Shown one piece after another: positions 44,990 through 53,459 of a stretch of DNA of 64,000 nucleotides; position 1 is the stretch's first letter; each line of letters opens with the position of its first letter. Where the stretch lies: NCBI GenBank assembly GCA_031308135.1, contig JAHLJT010009419.1, positions 31,338,869 through 31,402,868 on the forward strand. The letters are read 5' to 3'. The position numbers and the translations under genes are program-made. The notes beneath the pieces were generated by a model that saw nothing but the letters and a program-made list of their open reading frames with translations, was not told the origin of the DNA and made no database searches. The DNA comes from Acheta domesticus. Its lineage: Eukaryota; Arthropoda; Insecta; Orthoptera; Gryllidae.

Positions 44990-45595
44990 ACGTTCCCTCG
45001 TCCTCCAACTTTGCAGTGCGACTGCAGCCGCTCGGTTTTTCCTAAAGCCTTCTTCCGCCTCCCCCTCCCGACACTTCCCCAACCCCGCGCCGGTCGTCTT
45101 TCTTCGTATCTCCCAGAACACGCAACGAACTCGGAAGCCCTAAGGCGCTGATTTTTTATTCCAATCCGCGCGCAAAAGAATGGTCGGAGTTGCGGGGGCA
45201 CGGGACCTGATCCGTCACTTACTCCCGACACCTCGGGCGCCTGTTTCGACGAGTGCCGGCGGCGGCGGCGGCGGCGGCGGCGAGGCGCGGTCGCTGAAAC
45301 TTCCACAAGAGCACGTTCGAACGACGTCAAGCAAATACGACAGTCGGCCACAGCGATCCTAAAAGACGACACTAAAATTTTTATTTATATAGCGGCAAAA
45401 ATCTCGCAGAATACGTTTTCCCGAGCGAACAATTTTTCAAAATCATTGGAAACTGCCTGCAAGGAGCTCGCTTCGACGGCGTAATTTTACATAAAGGGCG
45501 CCGTCTCCCGGTCGGAATCAGAGCCCATAAAATAGGCGATCGCCCGCCCGCCAAAGCGCGCGCAATGGAGGCAGTCGCTTGCGAGCGCACAATTC
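44990..45595. promoter_or_regulatory. CpG island with (CGG)8 and ATAAA motifs
   Basis: CpG-dense segments surround an uninterrupted GGC run at about 45,258-45,281 and a less G+C-rich centre. TTTTATTTATATAGC at about 45,378, TTTACATAAAGGGC at 45,486-45,499 and CCCATAAAATAGG at 45,525-45,537 are TATA-like or caudal/posterior-Hox-like motifs lying inside CpG DNA. Direction is not determined; no exon is called. Confidence 0.45.
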
Positions 45596-45599
45596 TAAC

Positions 45600-46520
45600 G
45601 CCGAACGCGCGGTGACGGGGCGGAGGCGGGGGCGGAGGCGGAAGCGGAGGCGGGTGCGTAGGCGGGTGCGGAGGCGGGTGCGGAGGCGGGTGCGGAGGCG
45701 GGTGCGGGGGCGGGTGCGGGGGCGGTGGCGGAGGCGGGGTGGGGGCGGGGGCGAGAGCGGAGGCGGCGGGGGCGGAAGCGGGTGCGGACGCGGGGGTGGA
45801 GGCAGGGGCGGAGGCGGGGCGGAGGAGGGGGCGGCGGCAAGGGTGGAGGCGTGAGCGGAGGCGGGGGCGGGGGCGGAGGCGGGGGTGGAGTAGGAGTTGG
45901 GGCGGAGCGATGCTGAAGTTGGTCGTGGAGGAGATGGGTTGGGATGGGGTGGAGCAGGATGGTTAAGACGGGATGGGTAGAAAGGAGGGATTGAGAGGCA
46001 ACAGGAGAAGAGTAAGGCAGGCGGTGCGAGGATGCGGGCGTGGGGAAACGGCAGGGGGGACGATAGAGGAGGCGGCATAGGAGTAGGAGACGCGGGGCGA
46101 GGATGGGGAGAGGAGGAACAGGAACGCTGATAAGGAATGAGGCGGGAGGTGGGACGGAACGCGACAGGGGTAGAGTAAGGTGGGCAGTGCGGGAACGCGG
46201 TCTTGGCAGAAAAGGGAGCAGTAGCGGGAGTGGCGGCGGAGGAGGCGGCGGAGGCGGAGGCGGCGGCGGAGAGAAGGAGGGAATGTACAGGTCGGGGATG
46301 TGTTGGGAAGGAATAGGAGGGCTGATATGGGGCGGGGCGGGAAGTAACGAGAACAGTGGTGAGGCGGGCCTGGGGGGAGGCGGAGCGAGGACGTAGTGAC
46401 GGAAGAAACGGTAGCGGGGCGGGGGCGACGGAGGAGGAGGTGGCGGTAGAAGAGGCGGCGGTAGAGGAGAAAGGTAGAGGAGACGGCGGTAGAGGAGGCG
46501 GCATAGAGAGGAGGCGGCAT
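45600..46520. repeat. G-rich tract with 12-bp units (GAGGCGGGTGCG)n
   Basis: An ordered array of GAGGCGGGTGCG occupies about 45,645-45,725. GGCGGA/GGCGGG hexamer-like repeats then continue to about 45,895, and looser GGCGG/GGAGG repeats to 46,520 (another dense GGCGGAGGAGGC block at 46,220-46,275). Minus-strand frames of 185-405 codons (Pro/Ala/Arg-rich) are by-products. Confidence 0.8.
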
Positions 46521-46529
46521 AGACGGAGG

Positions 46530-46800
46530 CGGAGGAATTTATGAGCGCGTTCTGGACGCGGCGCTCCAAACGTGCGCCGGCCTCGTAGCCTGTAGACTCG
46601 CGTTCGATTTACAGGCTCTCTGCGCCAGGCGAACGCGTCGCTTCGCGTGTACCTCCGCCTCCGCAGATATTGTCGCCCCTGCCTAAAGCTGTTGGGATTC
46701 TGCCGCCGCCCCCCCCCCTCGCGCACCGCGGGCACCGCGTCGTCGCCCAGCGCAACGCTCCGTATGTACTCCCCGATAATACATGGACCCCCCCTCCCGC
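46530..46800. promoter_or_regulatory. CpG island flank
   Basis: CpG-rich, non-repetitive sequence except for a C9 run at about 46,711. A 167-codon + frame (46,670-47,173) starts here and continues 370 bp into A+T-rich DNA without a stop, which is unusual, but the peptide shows no motif and the two halves differ in composition. Confidence 0.35.
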
Positions 46801-47600
46801 ATTTCCCCGATTACAAACCATTGTCACAGCAAGAAATGTGTGCTGGAGAGCGTGTAAGAAAGAATGCTGTAACGGACCAGATTTTTCTCTCCAAATAATG
46901 TCTTTTGTTAATACTGCCTATGAAGATCATTTGCAATATATTAAAACAATAATTGTATTAATAAATATTCCTTACATCATTGCTTCTCTCGAATTCCCCT
47001 CCAACTACTTCACATGTCAGTTTAGTGGAATTTCTTCTCATTTGGTCTCTGGCAGACTTAAACATTATTTCTTGTTTGGTTATAACGCAAAGTTCGAACA
47101 TACTCCCAGTGCAGAACTGCTTAAATGTAAATTGGTACTGTTTAAAACGAATATAATTATATCAGCAGACTAAACGTGAGAGATACTGTTCCCAGATTTT
47201 AGTTGATTCCAGTAATATAAAATTCACTCAATTTTCATTTAATTCAACCGCGGCGATGGAATCTCCGCCACTTACTTTGCATCATTCCTTTCCACGAGGG
47301 CCGACGGCTCGCAAAACTCAAGGTTTGTCGCTCTGCGACGCCCTCGGCAGCAAGTGAACAGCACAGCGTACGGTTGACCTAGCCCTCAATTGGAACAATT
47401 GAAATATAACACATATAACATCATCTGCAGACTTGGAAGAGCCAGTTTTCTAAAATGGAAGTTAGTGCTTCTAACAGAAATTAAACAGGTTCAATTTAAA
47501 TTTTAGATATGCAACAATGAATTTGCTGCAGTACTGTGTTCAGGAGTCTCCTTCCACGCGCGCCCATGTCACATAGTCTTGTAATCACTCAGTACCCCCA
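46800..47600. other. A+T-rich DNA
   Basis: Apart from the end of the 167-codon frame mentioned for 46.7 kb nothing is supported. Confidence 0.45.
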
Positions 47601-47609
47601 GACAGCTTG

Positions 47610-47920
47610 TTACTTTTTGCGCCCCTCCGTCAGTTTGCATCACTCCCTGTCGTCCTCCGTTTACTTCCGTTTCACTTCATCACGACGTGCCTCCATTCTC
47701 CGGCACATTTCATTTCTCTCCGTCGCACTCTGTCAAGTTTCATATCTCTCCATCTTCCTCCTTTAGCTGTCTCCCTGAGCCTCTTTCCATCAACTTCCAT
47801 ACCTTTGCATTACCCTCCGTCCACATCCATTTCTCTCCTTCGCCATTCTTGGCCCTCCTTCGTCGTTCTTCGTCAGCCTCTGTCAGCCTCCGTCAGCCTT
47901 CGTCGCCCTTCGTCACCCTC
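47610..47920. repeat. degenerate flank of the decamer array
   Basis: CTCCGTC, CTTCGTC and CATTTC-type pyrimidine units of about 10 bp become progressively more regular toward 47,920 (for example CGTCAGCCTC, CGTCAGCCTT, CGTCGCCCTT, CGTCACCCTC). The gradient suggests older decayed copies at the array edge. Confidence 0.75.
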
Positions 47921-48850
47921 CGTCGCCCTCCGTCGCCCTCCGTCGCCCTCCGTCGCCCTCCGTCGCCCTCCGTCGCCCTCCGTCGCCCTCCGTCGCCCTC
48001 CGTCGCCCTCCGTCGCCCTCCGTCGCCCTCCGTCGCCCTCCGTCGCCCTCCGTCGCCCTCCGTCGCCCTCCGTCGCCCTCCGTCGCCCTCCGTCGCCCTC
48101 CGTCGCCCTCCGTCGCCCTCCGTCGCCCTCCGTCGCCCTCCGTCGCCCTCCGTCGCCCTCCGTCGCCCTCCGTCGCCCTCCGTCGCCCTCCGTCGCCCTC
48201 CGTCGCCCTCCGTCGCCCTCCGTCGCCCTCCGTCGCCCTCCGTCGCCCTCCGTCGCCCTCCGTCGCCCTCCGTCGCCCTCCGTCGCCCTCCGTCGCCCTC
48301 CGTCGCCCTCCGTCGCCCTCCGTCGCCCTCCGTCGCCCTCCGTCGCCCTCCGTCGCCCTCCGTCGCCCTCCGTCGCCCTCCGTCGCCCTCCGTCGCCCTC
48401 CGTCGCCCTCCGTCGCCCTCCGTCGCCCTCCGTCGCCCTCCGTCGCCCTCCGTCGCCCTCCGTCGCCCTCCGTCGCCCTCCGTCGCCCTCCGTCGCCCTC
48501 CGTCGCCCTCCGTCGCCCTCCGTCGCCCTCCGTCGCCCTCCGTCGCCCTCCGTCGCCCTCCGTCGCCCTCCGTCGCCCTCCGTCGCCCTCCGTCGCCCTC
48601 CGTCGCCCTCCGTCGCCCTCCGTCGCCCTCCGTCGCCCTCCGTCGCCCTCCGTCGCCCTCCGTCGCCCTCCGTCGCCCTCCGTCGCCCTCCGTCGCCCTC
48701 CGTCGCCCTCCGTCGCCCTCCGTCGCCCTCCGTCGCCCTCCGTCGCCCTCCGTCGCCCTCCGTCGCCCTCCGTCGCCCTCCGTCGCCCTCCGTCGCCCTC
48801 CGTCGCCCTCCGTCGCCCTCCGTCGCCCTCCGTCGCCCTCCGTCGCCCTC
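47921..48850. repeat. perfect decamer satellite, CGTCGCCCTC x 93
   Basis: Ninety-three consecutive copies of CGTCGCCCTC with no substitution or indel (930 bp). Since 10 is not a multiple of 3 and the unit has no stop in any register, all six frames are open: + reads (ALRRPPSPSV)n and - reads (RATEGDGGRR)n. The G-rich strand has GGG every 10 nt with 7-nt spacers, the outer limit of the usual G-quadruplex rule. Each unit has two CpGs. Identical copies imply very recent expansion or strong homogenisation. The repeat number in an assembly may not be exact. Confidence 0.99.
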
Positions 48851-49020
48851 CGTCGCCCTTCGTCGCCCTTCTTCGTCCATCGTGGCCTTTCGTCACCCTT
48901 CGTCGCCCTTCGTCGCCCTTCGTCGCCCTTCGTCGCCCTTCGTCGCCCTTCGTCGCCCTTCGTCGCCCTTCGTCGCCCTTCGTCGCCCTTCGTCGCCCTT
49001 CGTCGCCCTTCGTCGCCCCT
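48851..49020. repeat. variant block CGTCGCCCTT x 11 and divergent units
   Basis: After three divergent decamers (48,871-48,900), eleven perfect CGTCGCCCTT copies (48,901-49,010) and one CGTCGCCCCT follow. A single T-for-C variant has been amplified separately from the main block. Confidence 0.95.
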
Positions 49021-49079
49021 GGACGACCCGCGTCGCCCTCCATCGCCCCCTTTCCCCTCCATTTCCACCCGTCTGCATC

Positions 49080-49545
49080 CATCTCCCTTCGTGGTCTTGT
49101 GCGGCCATCTGGATCGCTGCGCGCGTCGCCCGCCGCGTCTGCCGCCCCATCAGGCGCAGCGTCCGCGCGTGAGCGAGCACCGGCCGGGGCCTCCCGACCG
49201 CCCCGCTCGACGCCCGGCGCACTCCGTCCCAGCTGGGCAGGCCGAGGCGGGGCGGGGCGGGGCGGGGCGGGCGGGGCGGGGCGGGGCGGGGCGGGGCGGG
49301 GCGGGGCGGGGCGGGGCGGGCGGCTTGCGCCTGCACCGCGGGGGCCCATCGCTCGCGCGCGTATCGACAGCCGAGGGGCGGGGCGTATCGCCCGCGGCGC
49401 AGCCCCCGACAATGAGCGTCCTTCGCGCCGCGGCGCTCCGTTGCGCCCGCCGCGCCGCGACGGCGATCGTCGCTCCCCGAACGCGCTCGGTGGGGCGACG
49501 CACTGCGTTGCCTGCGACGAATTGTACAGTCTAGTACAATGAAAA
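49080..49545. promoter_or_regulatory. CpG island with GC boxes
   Basis: Very CpG-dense (GCGCGCGTCGCCC, CGCCGCGCCGCGACGG). It contains the GGGGC pentamer array listed separately. An ATG at 49,412 opens a 42-codon arginine/alanine-rich frame (MSVLRAAALRCARR...) that would resemble a mitochondrial presequence, but it is also the tail of a compositional frame, and the stop follows at 49,535. No donor is visible before it. Confidence 0.5.
49246..49323 (+). repeat. (GGGGC)n pentamer array
   Basis: About fifteen GGGGC units with one single-base register slip near 49,271. It doubles as a cluster of GC-box (GGGGCGGGG) Sp1/KLF-type sites and as a G-quadruplex-capable array. Confidence 0.95.
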
Positions 49546-49549
49546 TGCG

Positions 49550-49715
49550 CAATCAATTGGTAGAAGTAATCGCAACGTTGGACCCAAGAAACGAGGCGTG
49601 GTTCTGTTTGAGGAAGATTAGAATGTTCATGCTGGTATTGCTAGCATGCTCTCGGAATGCTTCATTTCTGACGGAATGCGACGAAACCGTGTTCCGATAT
49701 TTCTGGAATATATTG

Positions 49716-49756
<41 letters not shown>

Positions 49757-49990
49757 CTTTTTTCTAAAGTCCATAGCTGTTGACTGCTGACTTACTTAGT
49801 AGAAACATTTCTACGAAAAAAAGAAACACGTTTGAAAACAATGTTAATTCAATATACATCATTCATGATGAGAGTATCCACGAGCAACTTTTTACATTAC
49901 AAAGAAAATATCGTAGATTTAGTCATTGGAATTTCTGACATACTTCATAAAATAATAACTCACTTTGTTGTAGCAACCCACAAAACGTAT
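49550..49990. other. A+T-rich DNA
   Basis: Contains an (AT)n microsatellite listed separately. No gene. Confidence 0.5.
49719..49755. repeat. (AT)n microsatellite
   Basis: Thirty-seven nucleotides of alternating A and T. Confidence 0.95.
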
Positions 49991-50011
49991 TTTATTGCAC
50001 TCATCTAACGA

Positions 50012-50386
50012 TCATTTTGTTGCGTCTAATAAATTGGAAGGTAGTTCTCGCTGAACATCTTCGTCCACCCAGATTCTCTTATTGGCCCTGTGTGCTCGTC
50101 TCGCTTGCGAAGTGACGCCGTGAACCCGACCCCGCGTCGCGTCGGCGCCCGTCCCCCATGCGCTTGTCCCGTTGCCGTTTTCGAGCCAATGGATTGGCAG
50201 CAATCGTGAGACCACGTTGGCGAGGCGATAGCGCCGGAGCAGGACAGGCGCGGAAGCTACGGCGCGGTCGGTGGTGAGAGGGGGGAATGTGGTGCGCTGG
50301 GCGATGAGACGTAATGTGGTGTGGTGCTGGTGTGTAATGACGGAACGTATGTACCGAAGTGTCCAAGTGTATATGCAATGGTGCAT
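50012..50386 (-). CDS. hypothetical 124-residue protein or terminal exon
   Basis: A minus-strand frame from ATG at 50,386 to TGA at + 50,012-50,014. The last 30 residues are non-repetitive and read like coding sequence (…ANKRIWVDEDVQRELPSNL…). An AATAAA on the minus strand at + 49,991-49,996 lies only 16 bp past the stop. The N-terminal half is His/Thr/Arg-rich and overlaps another 111-codon minus frame (50,079-50,414), so only one can be right. I do not recognise a family. The KRIWV segment faintly recalls the N-terminal region of Harbinger-type transposases, but this is not evidence enough to name it. Confidence 0.25.
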   Translation of the reverse strand: MHHCIYTWTLRYIRSVITHQHHTTLRLIAQRTTFPPLTTDRAVASAPVLLRRYRLANVVSRLLPIHWLENGNGTSAWGTGADATRGRVHGVTSQARRAHRANKRIWVDEDVQRELPSNLLDATK

Positions 50387-50400
50387 TGCATTGCTTCCTT
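50030..50400. promoter_or_regulatory. CpG-rich segment with inverted CCAAT pair
   Basis: Moderately CpG-rich. GCCAATGGATTGGC at 50,185-50,198 is a perfect inverted repeat placing CCAAT on both strands, a potential NF-Y double site. Such boxes usually sit within about 100 bp of a start site. Confidence 0.35.
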
Positions 50401-50440
50401 GTTTCCATTGTCACTGCTTGAAAATAAAATATTAGATGTA

Positions 50441-50470
50441 TGGGAAATGGAATGGAATGGAATATTTTAT
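50441..50470 (-). repeat. (GGAAT)n run, possible LINE tail
   Basis: AATGGAATGGAATGGAATATT followed by TTATTTAAAC. On the minus strand this is AATAAAATATTCC followed by ATTCC pentamers, a layout typical of retroposon 3' ends. Confidence 0.45.
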
Positions 50471-50479
50471 TTAAACAGG

Positions 50480-51190
50480 TGTACGTTACTGTAAAGCTAG
50501 TTTTTTTTAAATTTCAAACATATAATCTTAAGGATTTGTACACATTTATGTGGCCTGCCGAGAACTGAACATAGGAAAACATAACTTCAATAATTAACCA
50601 CATTTTCTTTATTTTTAGAGGATTTAATAGTTGATGGGCGAAAGGTAAAAATTTCAATTTAGCAAATTGTTTTTATTTAAAATTTTAAAAACAAAAATAC
50701 TCTTTCATCAATAATTTTGATTTTGAATACTAGTTTCAATTGTAAGTTAGAAATGTAGCACAGCCTAAACAAAACAATGATTTTACACACTGATTTAGTA
50801 CAAGGATTTATTTCACATGAAAAATGAAATGTCTACGATTTAAACACTCTCCAGAATGTTGAAGTGATTTTGTAAAATCCAAACTATGAAACCAATTTTG
50901 TACTAAAAGTTAAAATTATAGAATAACAGAAAATATAAATACCAAATTAAAATATAATAATATCGTCTGTTTCAATATAACAACACACTGTATTTGTCAT
51001 TACGTATAATCTCTATACCGATTGTATTAACTAGTAATAGAATCTGATATTAATGTAATATAATGCAACAGACAATTCAGGAAAAAATGTTAAAATACTT
51101 TTCAACAAGAGATAATAAATAATATAGCCACGTCACAATAAAACACATCTGACACGTCATCATATATTTACAACACGATTCGAAATACAT
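50480..51190. other. A+T-rich unique DNA
   Basis: Nothing supported. Confidence 0.55.
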
Positions 51191-51209
51191 ATCTACAAAC
51201 TGAATGTTT

Positions 51210-51425
51210 TATGGTGCGGAAGAAGTGACAGCCACTGACACTTCCTCGACAACCGCCAGAGGAACGTATCTCGACGGCAAAGGGCCATTAATATGCAGGA
51301 GGCGGTGCCGATCGCGGCGATCAGCGGCAGAGCCATGAATTATGACGTCGCGCGCCACTTACGACAGCGCAGGCGAGCGGCGAGGCGCGGCGCGGCGCAC
51401 AAAGGGCCGCAACAGACCCACAGAG
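51210..51425. promoter_or_regulatory. compact CpG-rich element with dense sites
   Basis: About 200 bp contains CCATTAATATGCAG (51,286-51,299), the perfect inverted repeat GATCGCGGCGATC (51,310-51,322), ATGAATTATGACGTCG (51,335-51,350, with a cAMP-response-like TGACGTC) and GGCGCGGCGCGGCGC at 51,382-51,396. No coding frame. It looks like a conserved regulatory element or enhancer. Confidence 0.4.
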
Positions 51426-51546
51426 CAAAACGAAGAAACAAGACAAGAAACAGACAAAATTAAGAAATAAATGAAAGAAAGAATAAGAAAGAAAGACACA
51501 AGCAGGAAAAGAAAGTCAGATTTACATATTATTAAGCATATTTTCC

Positions 51547-52127
51547 TCTATTCGACCGGCCGGGAGAGGTGGTTGAGGGCATCAACTGACGTCACTGCAG
51601 TGCTTCTTATCGAGAAATCCGACGATAACAGGATTGTTGACACTAGCCAGACAACGCGGTCGGGTCCTGTTGCTGTCTGGCGGAGAATTGAAGCGGCCGG
51701 CTACTCTGATCGGTAGTTTTCCGTGGTTTCTCTGATCAATACCAGACGAATGCCTGGTTATTAATGTTCTGACAAACGAGCCGCGGACCGCGTCCGGTCT
51801 TTAATTCCCATTCCTTGTCCTATCCTCATACCTTAAACACACTTACACTTACGTGCACTACACTACCACATACGCCGGGAAACAGGTCGGGAGCTTACAG
51901 CTCGTCCCGGATGGGGTGATGCCCAGGTGGGGTGATGCCCCGCTGGAGGAGATACTTGTTTAGAGAAAACACCTGCTAGCAGACGGTAGGCCGGCGCCAA
52001 ATCTCACCATCCTGCGGGGCGATCGCTGTCACCTCCCGAGCAAAAACATACTCTACACTTACAGGACTAATGACCTTTGCCATTGCTGTCCCCGGAATCA
52101 TTAGTAATCAATCAATCTATTCGACCG
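51547..52127 (+). mobile_element. SINE family B copy 3 with target-site duplication
   Basis: The element spans about 51,558-52,115 between perfect 11-bp direct repeats TCTATTCGACC (51,547-51,557 and 52,116-52,126; a following G also matches). The head carries an A-box-like TGGTTGAGGGC at 51,570-51,580. The body shares ordered blocks with the copies at 12 and 36.5 kb and includes a tandem GGGGTGATGCCC pair (51,914 and 51,931). The tail is ATCAATCAA. It is long for a SINE (about 560 bp) and non-coding. The intact duplication suggests this is the youngest copy here. Confidence 0.85.
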
Positions 52128-52129
52128 AA

Positions 52130-53085
52130 AATACAGAAGGGAAAACTGAAACTATTTTCAGAAAACTTCAAAATGACTTATGAGCTTCATATAATGTACC
52201 ACTAAAAATCCAAGAATACTATTTCACAACTTCCAGGGCCTCAAATGCAGAGACATCGACAGCAAAGCAGAATTGTATTTTTATTAAATTATTTGTACAG
52301 TTTAGAAGCTACTGATATTGTAACCCAGTTATTAAAACGCGCTTTGTCCGTATAAAGAATTGCAAAATCGGGGTATCCTGTCAAAATATTGAGACATCAT
52401 TTTCATTGATTATTGATTTCATACGAGTTACCACTTGTCACACTTTTTGTTCTATTTATAAGAGAAAATAAAATAAATAAAAATTATAAAAGGATACAGT
52501 AAGACTTCTACATTTGCAACATTTCAAATATAGAGAAAATCCATATTCAAGATGATTAAAAACTGTTGATATGTGGTAAAACAGGAACATTTTAATTCAT
52601 GCTTCTCACAATAATAAAATGTTAGTATAATACACACTAACTCATTCTTGAAATAATGAAGTCATGTTTTCATTAAACTTAATTTACTAAGTCATTATAA
52701 ATGACGATAATTTGTTTTGAAACGTTTTCGTTACGTGAGTAAAATGCAGTATAATGCATGTGCCATTTTAGGGACACTCAGCAAGAATCAGTTTTAAGTA
52801 GAAACGAAAACTTTCAAACTACTAACACAAACCTCTCTTATTTCTCTTCTTTATTCTATTTGTGATTAATTATATTATTTGTATTAGGCATGTTGCGTTT
52901 TTTTACTTTCACAGACACTTTTTTTAGTCTGTGAATAAATATTCAATTTCACTGTTTTTTCTGTACTTTGTCCTTATTTTTCTCTATGTTATTACTTACA
53001 CGTTTAAAAGCTTCGTTGGTTGTCCTGCCTCCTTGAAAAAAACCACACGCTACGAACCTTCCGTGTCATTTCGACCCACTGTGCG
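52130..53085. other. A+T-rich unique DNA
   Basis: Nothing supported. Confidence 0.55.
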
Positions 53086-53089
53086 TTGC

Positions 53090-53450
53090 CATCAATAATG
53101 GAAGGCGCAGGCGCGAGCCAGAGCGACGGCCGCTGTCAAACCTCCGACGGCCCCGGCACCACTCCGCGCCCCACGCCCGGCCGCGGCCGCCGCCGCCTCC
53201 GCCACGTTTACTCTCTGGAGGAGCATCCGAACGCACTCTCACCTTCGTTGTTTCCTTCCTCCCAGGCGGCGCCACCGCTCCCGGCCTCCCCCGCGGCCCC
53301 GCCCCCTAGCAGCGCTGCCGCCGCCGCGCCGCCGTCTGGTGTGCGGAAGGCGCAACACGGCCACGGCGGAGCGAGTTCGATGGGCAGCATTGGGAGAGGG
53401 AAACGCATGCACGGGGAGCGGCTCGATGTTTAATAGCGTTTGCCACCGCC
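53090..53450 (+). promoter_or_regulatory. CpG island with a 111-codon frame
   Basis: CpG-dense. An ATG at 53,098 (after ATCAATA) opens a frame to 53,433 that starts MEGAGASQSDGRC and ends GKRMHGERLDV; it contains HVYSLEEHPNALSPSL and an Ala/Pro-rich centre. An excellent splice-acceptor match (TTGTTTCCTTCCTCCCAG|G, AG at about 53,263-53,264) lies inside the frame, so an alternative model is an exon beginning at 53,265. Coding is possible but unproven. Confidence 0.35.
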
Positions 53451-53459
53451 TCAAGGTGC

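Noticed and set aside
45518..46735. 405-residue minus-strand protein
   Set aside because: Compositional frame over a G-rich minisatellite; Pro/Ala/Arg only, with parallel open frames.
46670..47173. 167-residue protein crossing an island edge
   Set aside because: The halves differ completely in composition, and no motif or splice signal supports coding.
47921..48850. CRISPR-like or telomeric array
   Set aside because: There are no spacers, the unit is 10 bp, and the sequence does not match known telomere motifs such as TTAGG.
47607..49534. Open frames of 521 and 615 codons on + and 335-547 codons on -
   Set aside because: They exist only because the 10-bp unit has no stop codon in any register; all frames read the same decapeptide. 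Kept as a repeat.
49412..49537. Mitochondrial presequence-like peptide
   Set aside because: It is Arg/Ala-rich because the DNA is GC-rich; it is short, stops at once, and has no splice donor.
53098..53433. Confident first exon in the 53.1-kb island
   Set aside because: A strong acceptor-like tract lies inside the frame and the centre is Ala/Pro low-complexity; left as a regulatory island with a noted frame.
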